From Hemileia vastatrix (taxonomy: Eukaryota > Basidiomycota > Pucciniomycetes > Pucciniales > Zaghouaniaceae), in contig JASXTE010000016.1 in NCBI GenBank assembly GCA_030280995.1, forward strand, positions 10,599,501 to 10,663,500: a DNA stretch of 64,000 nt. Reading direction: 5' to 3'. Positions 57,701 to 64,000 of the stretch are shown piece by piece (position 1 is the stretch's first letter; each line of letters starts with the position of its first letter). The notes beneath the pieces were generated by a model that saw only the letters and a list, made by a program, of their open reading frames with translations, searched no databases and had not been told where the DNA came from. Both the position numbers and the translations under genes were made by a program.

Positions 57701-60661
57701 AGGAATATTATCCATGTCACAGGTTAAACTAATTTTCATTTCATGATCTTTTACAAGGCCAAGTTCATTTGTACCATGTGCAAAAGCCATTGGAAAAGCT
57801 TTAATTAATTCCAAAATATTATCTTTCTCAGTTTCACTTATCTGAGTGCCAAATGATGCTTTTGAAATTTCTGTTTCCAGAAGTTCCAACTCATTGGATT
57901 CTCTTCCTTTAGACGGGGAATTTGTTACTGACTCAATGTGTAAGACTGTGTCAAAAGAATTTATTTTAAATTTCCTTTTTCCATTCATGCCAATTGTAAA
58001 ATTGTTATTAGCAGGGTCTAATTTTACACCAAATTTAGTCAGAATATCATTTCCAATGATAAAACAGTTACTACAATTTGTATTATCCATTACTACAAAG
58101 TCACAAGTTACCCTTACATAACCATGTTGGTGTTTAAAGAAAACAGCAGCTTTGTATTTACCAATGGGGTGTAGTACTGATCCAAAACCTCTCCAATTTT
58201 TATTCTGAAGTGGTTCAAGCTTAAACTTATATTCACTATCAATTTTCTGTAATGTATTAGTGGAAACAACTGAACCAGCAGCTCCTGTGTCCAATACTAT
58301 ATTAACATTTTCACCAGAAATGATAGCTGGAACCGTGATAGGTGTCATTTTAAAGTTATCAGCTTGTATATCCTTAATGATTTCAGCATCCTCAAAATTC
58401 ATTAAAGATTCATTTGAGTCCATATTTAATATTGGATTTTCAAAGATGGACAAATCATCTTCCAACATACAGACTTCATTTTCATCACTATATGAGATAT
58501 TGCTGTCATAATCACTTGATTCTTTACTTTTTTCAGTTTCAGTTTCAGATTCACGTTGATTTTCAACAATATTTATGTTTTTCTCACATTTGTGACCTTT
58601 TACCCAAGGTTTGTTACACTTATAACAAGTATTTGTTTCATACTTTTTAGGTACTACAGGTGCAGTAGGTTTTTTCTGCTTCTCCTGAAGTGTTTTTGAA
58701 TTCTGAGATTTTACAGGTTCAACATTTTGTTTATAAGTGGAATACCTTGATTCATACTTATGGTTCAATAATATTTCATTGCAAATATTAATAAAATCAG
58801 AATATTCAGTAACATTAGATGTTCTAGCTACAACAATATCTCTGACAGATATAGGTAATTTGTAAATTATCTTATCTTTCCATAAGTTAAAATCCATATG
58901 AGGCTCAATGGCTTTTAAGATTTTGTTTAAAGTCATTAAAAATACCATAGGTTTGTCACCATTCAACGGATTATACCTAGTCTTCTCATACAGTCTCTGC
59001 TGAGTAAGCCTGAATTTAGAACCTCCAAATTGTTTTTCAATAAGTTGTTTCCATTCAGCCCAAGAGTAGTCTCTACCCTCACTTAAGACAGCTTCAAACC
59101 ATAATAAAGCAACATCCTTAAATAAAGAAATTAATTTTGATGTTATCTCTTCATCTGGTAACTTATATGAGAATTTCAAGTTGTCAATTCTTTGAATAAA
59201 ATGTTGCCAATCAGAGCTGGCTTCCCCATCATAAGTTGGGTACTGATCTATTTTAGGCCAGTTCTTCTGATTGGATTTTATCTCACTAATCTTAGGTAAA
59301 TTCAACAACTCATTTACTTTTGATAAATGGTCTTGTATTTCTTCCTGCACGGATTTGTGACTTACATTTTCAGATTTGACACTACCACCAGATGGTTTTA
59401 ATTGTGGTGGTACAGGGAAGGAATGAGATTCACTTTTGCCAATGAAAGGATTATTATTATATTGATTATACTTATGATTATCCTGGTTCATTAGTAGATT
59501 GGCAGTTTCAATCTCAACTTTAGTTAATCTTTGTAGCAGCTCAGAGACACTTTGATTTGTCTGGGCAAAAGATAACTTTGTTCTTGATTCAGTTTTTAAT
59601 AAGTGTGTTTCATATAATTTTTCTAACTCACAAAATTTGTTTGAAAGGTCATTATATTTATTACTCAATGAATCATATTTAAGAGTTAGAGACAAATGTT
59701 CTTTCTCTAATTCTTTATTACGTGTTGCTAATTGAGAAATGTTCAATGTTAAGGATGAAATTGTATCACTAGTGAGCTTAACTGTCTGTTCCTCACAATC
59801 AGTCATTCTATTCCACAATGCTGAAACAATTCTATGGACAGTTGGATTATTGTTAAAATATTCCATGTCCTCCTTTTCAATTCTCTCACTCTCCTGTGAA
59901 GTACTCATCTCACTAGTAGGTGGTTGCAACTGAGGATTAACTGTATTATCATTGTATATAGTACTGTTATTATGGATAAAAGACAAGTCAGGTGTATCTA
60001 CTCTAAAACCTAAATTTCTTAAATCCTCCTCTATTTTTTGTACAGATTTAACATCAATAGAATTACCTATATTGTAATTATCAGTATTATGTCTAATCTG
60101 AGAGGGTAAGTTACTTACCAAGGGATGGTTGCCAGGCCTGATTTTTGGCGCTTTTTTCCCTTGTAAGGGTGAGCTGAGGAAGTCAGATGAGGGGGTGGAT
60201 CCCTGTTGCAACTGTGGCTTGTCCACTGTTGGTGAAACCAGTCCCATTTCCATTTGTCTACCAGGATTTTCTCCTGGGAGTGAGTGGACCCTCCTTGGAT
60301 AGGGGGTTGCTGATTTGATTGACTGGGCAGGCCTCCCTTTAATTCTGCCATTGCCTGATTCATCTGCTGAAATCCTACCTTGCAATTGTTTTGCAACTGC
60401 TCTACTTCTTTGAACATGAGAGATTTTGATTCCTCTAGCTTCAGAACCTGTTTGGCCAGGTGGGACAGTTGATCCTGAAGAGGAGGAGACGTCTTTTTGA
60501 TAGTTATCTTTTTTAAGAGGGCGTCCTTTTCCTCTACACTCATGCTTTCTGGTTGGGGGTACTGTTGTCCCTCCATGGTGATGTCCTGGAAAGTTTTTAT
60601 TAGCTTTAGACCTGGTATTATAAGCAGGCTGTTCACTTACACTATCCTGAGGAGCACTCAT
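54794..60661 (-). CDS. Element 4 Gag-Pol polyprotein, 1955 aa
   Basis: A single intact fusion. Gag: low-complexity basic start, coiled-coil region about 290-370, gag core about 460-620 with DQYPTYDGEASSDWQHFIQR, zinc knuckle CYKCNKPWVKGHKC about 677. Protease: IVLDTGAAGSVVS about 790. RT about 1010-1180 with FLLITTHMGIYKYVRMPFG and YIDD about 1145. RNase H about 1285-1400 with VLYTDASFIGLGAALHQ. Integrase zinc region about 1523-1567 (CDSCQKSK) and catalytic core about 1610-1720 (IVDRFTKM, VSDRDPKFTSEF, DGLAERMIQTLE). Chromodomain about 1887-1953 (EYLLRFKNKSSEYDQWIP). All catalytic acids are present. Gag and Pol need no frameshift. The first 180 codons overlap a spliced +1 frame (60661-60115), so the N terminus of the real Gag may differ from this reading. 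Confidence 0.95.
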   Translation of the reverse strand: MSAPQDSVSEQPAYNTRSKANKNFPGHHHGGTTVPPTRKHECRGKGRPLKKDNYQKDVSSSSGSTVPPGQTGSEARGIKISHVQRSRAVAKQLQGRISADESGNGRIKGRPAQSIKSATPYPRRVHSLPGENPGRQMEMGLVSPTVDKPQLQQGSTPSSDFLSSPLQGKKAPKIRPGNHPLVSNLPSQIRHNTDNYNIGNSIDVKSVQKIEEDLRNLGFRVDTPDLSFIHNNSTIYNDNTVNPQLQPPTSEMSTSQESERIEKEDMEYFNNNPTVHRIVSALWNRMTDCEEQTVKLTSDTISSLTLNISQLATRNKELEKEHLSLTLKYDSLSNKYNDLSNKFCELEKLYETHLLKTESRTKLSFAQTNQSVSELLQRLTKVEIETANLLMNQDNHKYNQYNNNPFIGKSESHSFPVPPQLKPSGGSVKSENVSHKSVQEEIQDHLSKVNELLNLPKISEIKSNQKNWPKIDQYPTYDGEASSDWQHFIQRIDNLKFSYKLPDEEITSKLISLFKDVALLWFEAVLSEGRDYSWAEWKQLIEKQFGGSKFRLTQQRLYEKTRYNPLNGDKPMVFLMTLNKILKAIEPHMDFNLWKDKIIYKLPISVRDIVVARTSNVTEYSDFINICNEILLNHKYESRYSTYKQNVEPVKSQNSKTLQEKQKKPTAPVVPKKYETNTCYKCNKPWVKGHKCEKNINIVENQRESETETEKSKESSDYDSNISYSDENEVCMLEDDLSIFENPILNMDSNESLMNFEDAEIIKDIQADNFKMTPITVPAIISGENVNIVLDTGAAGSVVSTNTLQKIDSEYKFKLEPLQNKNWRGFGSVLHPIGKYKAAVFFKHQHGYVRVTCDFVVMDNTNCSNCFIIGNDILTKFGVKLDPANNNFTIGMNGKRKFKINSFDTVLHIESVTNSPSKGRESNELELLETEISKASFGTQISETEKDNILELIKAFPMAFAHGTNELGLVKDHEMKISLTCDMDNIPASLKKKPYPASPMKRKDIEDNIKMLLKMNILEKVETTPKYCVISPVLISYEQDKARLCGDYRALNTFTVDDIYPLPRIASIHATLKGAKYISCLDGNKGYHQIPVEKNSQNFLLITTHMGIYKYVRMPFGPKNAPSVFQKLMDITFHNEMIEGWLMVYIDDIIVFSKSFDEHLIHLRKVFQKMDEIKMTLALKKCKFGFESLKVLGHIVSGLQICVDQNKVAAIKNIGIPQNVKDVQSFLGMCGYYRQYIKNYQSIAAPLTTLIKKSEAFIWNNERQQAFNKLKECLMTAPILGLPDFQLPFVLYTDASFIGLGAALHQKQFIEGKMSEVVICYISRTLRSSELKYGATQLECLAVVWALEKLHYYLEDQKFELITDCSAVKSLLNMKTPNRHMFRWQLAVQEYRGRMTITHRAGTLHSNVDLLSRVPLPNNDDNPAYVPESEIINIYGIYIVDLEDEFMQSILDNYNSDPDLSKLTTILNDPSNASMNVLIKTLPDKYKEALEKGKFSIEDGFIYYRKKLSNVIVIPPSMKELMLSICHDDILAGHFDYHKTLTRVKNTAWWINMSEDVQKYVETCDSCQKSKRLTGKRAGLLQQIEQPKAPWEIINMDFVTGLPIAGHKSYNSCWVIVDRFTKMCKFIPTHKEVSAKDLAFLWWTQMLNTAGFPKAIVSDRDPKFTSEFWTSLMDVSGCQLKLSTAHHPQTDGLAERMIQTLEDMIRRYCAFGLNFKDNDKFTHDWVTLIPGLEFAYNSTVHSVTGKKPFELWLGYVPNTPAKTLNKLPRLDIHPGTKSFLQMQELCRKHAQECINKAFEYEKKRWDKAHKEQMFKEGDEVLISTLHFNLNGNVKLKDPFIGPFVVKKMVGNNAVEVILYAPYDRKHPVFPISLIKPYHSNDTALFPRRSGRHKQQPEEILEKAEIEKILKKRHLTKEKGVEYLLRFKNKSSEYDQWIPENEISDLKNLLKKFKSK
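60115..60661 (-). CDS. Element 4 spliced accessory protein in the +1 frame (overlaps Gag)
   Basis: Exon 1 (60661-60641) encodes MSAPQDS. A 55-bp intron (60640-60586) with GTAAGT donor, GCTAATA branch-like site and TTCCAG acceptor follows in phase 0. Exon 2 continues in the +1 frame as DITMEGQQYPQPE to the TAA at 60115, about 163 aa. Exon 2 has KKITIKK, a coiled-coil-like Leu/Glu/Gln stretch, VDKWKWDWF, PPPH, HPYKGKKRQK and ends IPW. Element 3 has the same intron position, the same junction residues (D-V/I-x-M), WKWD, the Pro/His and basic blocks and the PW end. A second GTAAGTAA sits exactly at the end in both. The basic tail suggests nucleic-acid binding; no known family is recognised. Confidence 0.6.
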
Positions 60662-61172
60662 ATTGTTCAGAATAACAATATTTTACGTCTACAAAAGGAA
60701 AAAACTCTGTGGAATTAGTAGACAAATAATATTAGTAATTATATTACTAATAAAAAAGCAATGGAGCTTACCCTGAATTTTTATCTTTATTTATTTAAAT
60801 AAAATATAAGAAAAATTCGAAAAAATCTGTTAAAAATATAATAATAAGTTTAACTAGACCTCTATAAGGGTGAATAATTAGCTTACCAAGCTTTAGCCAA
60901 ATACCAATTTTATTGGGTGTTATATTGGTGTCCAAATACCAAGTGAGATTGGGTTTATATTGGGTACAGTTACTACTGTAAATATCTAATTTTTATGATA
61001 AAAAATTAGTACAATTATTATAAGGATTCTTTTCCGCAATCAATGAGTTATGATGACCCACTAATATGCAGCAGACCCAAATATTTGGTTAATTTTGAGT
61101 TATACTAAGGTAAAAATCACGTCCCAAGGCTTATACTAAATAATAAGTAAAATATAAGGAAAGACCCCCAAT
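60662..61172 (-). other. Element 4 leader
   Basis: About 510 bp of AT-rich leader between the 5' LTR and the ATG. Directly inside the LTR the minus strand reads ATTGGGGGTCTTTCC (61172-61158), the candidate primer-binding site shared with element 3. No upstream gene is seen. Confidence 0.6.
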
Positions 61173-62341
61173 TGTCAGTACAGTCTAGTATATAAGTATG
61201 ATATAATAGTGTTATTTTATGGTCCAACTACTTATTAATAAATGATTTAGTGATTAAACCTCAGGGGAAGACTAATAGAATAGTTATACTCAAGTTAAAC
61301 TCACAATACTTGGATTTAAATGCGTGCTAGTGGTGGAAAATAGAAGAATAAAATATAGTTATAGCTTTTATAAAGATAATATCAATTTATAAGGGCTTTA
61401 TAATATATTTCTAGATGTTAATAATTGTAGTGTAGTGTTTATTTGAAGTGTAGTAATTGAATGATTATTATAAACCGTCAAAATCCCTCCTTACTTATAC
61501 CCAAATCCACTGGAGTGCACAGACCTTCAATCCAGATGATGTCACTGCTATCCCCGGCAATTACAGCACTGTGAGGGCCCATCACCTCCCCATGGCGTCC
61601 ACTTCAAGCAGTTTCAACACCCAGACCTCCAGTAAGGACCCTCCATCACTATTAATAATAACACAGAGCCATACCATAATTAGAAAACCCAGATAAAAGC
61701 GGATACCATAAAGAAACAGGTAAAATAAAAGATCAAAAAGAGATTTAATGAAACTAAAAGCATATAAAGGAAACAAATAAAATGTCCAAGCCCCCAATAA
61801 CATCCCCAAGCATCCACATTAACCCAAAAACATATTTCCAACCCATAAATCCGTGAATAACCATCCAAGGAAGTAATTTTAGTTGTCCAAACTGGGTGTA
61901 TGCGCCTGATATAGGTGTCTATGCTTCTGTAGGCGTTGTGAGTCCACTGATTTCGTCCATATGACCTAAAATAAGCAGAAAAACAAAGGTTATAGGCTAT
62001 TAAGGGGCTAAAACCCACTTATATGCCTAAATATACATAATATACTGCATATTTCACTGAATATGAGATTTATGTATACATATAAGCTTATGTATGTCAA
62101 TAATTACTTCATATCACTTAAGATAAGTATATTATGACTCCATTAACACCTTAATAAGTATTATTAGGCCATGGATAAGCTATTTAAACTATTATAAATT
62201 ATATAATAGAATAATAATTATATATATATATAATATATATTATTATTTTAACCTTATTTTTAAGATATAAGCTTAATCTAGTTAAGGTTATCTTATTTTA
62301 AGCATAAGAAATACTCAGTCCTAAGGATATTTAGGCTGACA
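61173..62341 (-). repeat. Element 4 5' LTR
   Basis: 1169 bp, offset exactly 7666 bp from the other LTR along its whole length. One substitution was noticed, at 61823. Confidence 0.97.
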
Positions 62342-63054
62342 GTTACCAACAAGATGTTTGGACTACATGGTTACCATTGGCCAAATTTGCTTATAATAAC
62401 TCGACTCATTCTTCGACACGACAATCTCCTTTTGAAACTGTTTATGAAAGACATCCTCAATTCAACTCAATCCATGTAGGAACTAGTCATCCTGCGGAAC
62501 ATTATCTTCAAACCATATCACCACTTCAAGAAGAACTTAAATCAAACTTGGAATTATCAATTCGAAGGTACAAGGAACAGGCCGACAAATATTGACAATC
62601 TGCTCCTTCCATTAAACCAGGCAACAAAGTATGGCTCAACGCACAAAACGTTAAAATGACTTGACCATATATGAAACTGGCTGAAAAGCGCTTGGGACCA
62701 TTCAAAATCAACTTTGAAGTCTCTAAAACTGCATTTCGACTCAAGCTACCTCCTAAATGGCAGGATATTCACCCTGTTTTCTACGTATCTCTCCTGGAAC
62801 TGGCTCAAGAAATATACCAGGGCAGGAACCAACCTCCTCTGGAACAGGTCAAAGTAGAAGACCATCTAGAGTAGGAAGTAAGCCGTATCCTTGATTCAAG
62901 AATGTGCAAGGGGAAACTTTAATACCTTGTGGAATGGGAAAGCTTCCTCGATGACTCAGACAAAACATCCTGGGAACCAGCCATCAATGTTTCTAATGTC
63001 CCTGAACTCCTAGAATCTTTTCATCTTAAATATCCTTTAAAACCAAAACTTTAA
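62342..63054 (+). pseudogene. pol: Element 2 pol relic, second part (integrase end, chromodomain)
   Basis: Resumes exactly at the GTTAC duplication. It reads AKFAYNNSTHSSTRQSPFET, with a CGA-to-TGA stop at 62593, then KLPPKWQDIHPVFYVSLLEL and chromodomain remnants to the TAA at 63052. Other stops lie near 62663 and 62873. It corresponds to residues of about 900-1138 of the element 1 Pol. Confidence 0.9.
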
Positions 63055-63960
63055 AACTCTCTTTTATTTTTCTTTTTCTTCTCTTTTATTTTATTTTATT
63101 TTCTTAAAATTCTAAAACTTCTTCTCTTCTAAAAATCCTTACTCTGTTTTCTTTTTTCTTCTTCTCTTTCAAAAAAGTTTTTTCAACCTTCTTTAAAAAT
63201 AAATAAAATCAAATCAAATCAAATCAAATCAAATTAAAAATAAATTAAAATTAATAAAATAATAAAATAACAAAAACAAAGTCTTAAAAAATTCATTAAA
63301 ATAAAATCTTAAAAATCAATAATTCCTTTAATTTTCTTTCTTTTCTCCTTTCAAAAATTTTTTTCTTTTTCAAAATACAATTTTTATTTCCTTATTTCTT
63401 TTTCTTCAAATTATCAAAATTTTTCACGAACTTAATACAACAACCTTTCTCAAACTTCACTTCAACCTTTAAATCTCTCTTTTAAAATTCTTTGAACAAA
63501 TTACTCTTTTCTTTCAAATTCTTTTTTTCAAAATTATTTTTTTCCTTTCTCTTCAAATAACCAAAATTCCTCAAAACCTCAAAAATAACCCCAAATAAAT
63601 TTTCACATATAACATTTTTTCTTTTTCTTTTTTCTCATTAAATTTTCATTTAAAAACATAAAACCAAAATTTTCAATCAACTATTTTTTTACTTAATTTT
63701 TTTTTTCTTTTCAAAACTTAAACTAAAAATTCCTCAGTTAAATATTCTTTCTTTTCTTCTTTCAAAATTTAAAACAAAATTTTATTCAAATATTTTTTTT
63801 TCTTTCTTTTTTTCTCTCTTTCAAAATCTTATAAAACATATAATAAAATTTCAATTATAACAACAAAACCAATAGAATAAATATATACACAATTTACATT
63901 TGCTTTCTACCTTTTTTTCCCTTTTCCTTCTCTCTTTTCTTTTTTCTTCACCCACTTAAA
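63055..63960. other. Pyrimidine-rich spacer of element 2
   Basis: About 900 bp, mostly C and T on the plus strand with tttta/caaat repeats (63085-63110 and 63205-63230). It is the counterpart of 10742-11639 in element 1. No gene. Confidence 0.7.
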
Positions 63961-63962
63961 AT

Positions 63963-64000
63963 ATTCTCCTGCATTTTCTCCCGGACCAATTTCTTCATTT
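63963..64000 (-). pseudogene. 3' end of the antisense gene of element 2 (cut by window edge)
   Basis: The minus strand encodes MKKLVREKMQENI, closely matching MKRLVREKLKEKI at the end of the element 1 antisense gene, at the same place after the purine/pyrimidine spacer. The stop of element 1 has been lost here and the frame runs a few codons further. The remainder lies outside the window. Confidence 0.6.

Larger units (their letters stand above)
53507..62341 (-). mobile_element. Element 4: young, apparently intact Ty3/Gypsy chromovirus, TSD GTTAC
   Basis: 8835 bp, minus orientation, inserted in the integrase of element 2, with GTTAC at 53502-53506 and 62342-62346. The LTRs are both 1169 bp and I see one difference (54157 g against 61823 c). 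One uninterrupted 1955-codon Gag-Pol frame fills the interior. Element 1 shows the empty site (pol reads VSYQQDDWTTW across it). It is the best candidate in the window for a still mobile element. Confidence 0.97.
48562..64000 (+). mobile_element. Element 2: decayed sister of element 1, split by element 4, 3' end outside window
   Basis: A plus-strand Gypsy of the element 1 family: LTR 48562-49343, primer site, gag, frameshift signal and pol to 53506. The pol then resumes at 62347 (after element 4 and its GTTAC duplication) and ends at 63054, followed by a pyrimidine-rich spacer and the edge of the antisense gene. Compared with element 1, most CpG sites have become TpG or CpA and many stops are present. 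The 3' LTR is not in the window. The bases before the LTR, CACAG at 48557-48561, would be the TSD. Confidence 0.95.

Noticed and set aside
60098..60118. A 21-bp GT...AG intron at the end of the overlapping frame in element 4
   Set aside because: Too short. The 52-bp alternative ending at 60067 matches the 58-bp one of element 3 better.

Overview
The window is a nest of transposable elements from a fungal nuclear genome. I found no rRNA, tRNA, CRISPR array or recognisable host housekeeping gene. Support for a fungus: Ty3/Gypsy chromoviruses with C-terminal chromodomains, 52-64 bp GT-AG introns (one with a perfect TACTAAC branch site), and pseudogenes of families (SANT/Myb-like DNA-binding protein, Tet-like 2OG-Fe(II) oxygenase) that I know mainly from basidiomycetes, especially rusts. 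A rust fungus (Pucciniales) is my best guess, but it is inference.

Layout. 1-8904: an LTR-like repeat (LTR-A), the 5' part of an old Gypsy relic (element B), a SANT-like pseudogene, a Tet-like oxygenase pseudogene carrying about 75 copies of a 7-bp repeat, three copies of a CACTA-type MITE and an LTR fragment. 8910-17320: element 1, a nearly intact Gypsy on the minus strand with 773-bp LTRs and TSD TTATT, inserted into a second LTR-A copy. It has gag, a -1 frameshift signal, pol and an antisense gene with its own intron. 17567-20210: minus-strand relic element 5. 20560-25084 and 34396-37298: old plus-strand element B, split by element 3 (25090-34390, TSD AATAT) and holding a second antisense two-exon pseudogene. 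37299-47832: a 10.5-kb block with CACTA-like terminal inverted repeats, filled mostly by about 13 tandem units of about 610 bp, each with a 46-bp palindrome. 48171-48540: a probable LINE fragment. 48562 to the window end: element 2, an old CpG-decayed sister of element 1, split by element 4 (53507-62341, TSD GTTAC). Element 4 is a young chromovirus with a single 1955-aa Gag-Pol ORF and nearly identical 1169-bp LTRs.

How the parts work together. Elements 1 and 2 share a 14-nt complementarity between the expected mRNA 5' end and the site next to the 5' LTR, which is the Tf1/sushi-type self-priming arrangement. They also share an A AAA AAC slippery heptamer followed by a stem-loop at the gag stop, with pol in the -1 frame. 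Element 1 carries an antisense accessory gene whose 3' end reappears at the window edge in element 2. Elements 3 and 4 share a different feature: a conserved first intron whose removal switches translation from the Gag frame into an overlapping +1 frame encoding a small coiled-coil, Trp/Pro-rich, basic protein. These accessory coding layers and the 10.5-kb repeat-filled CACTA-like element are the most interesting parts of the window.
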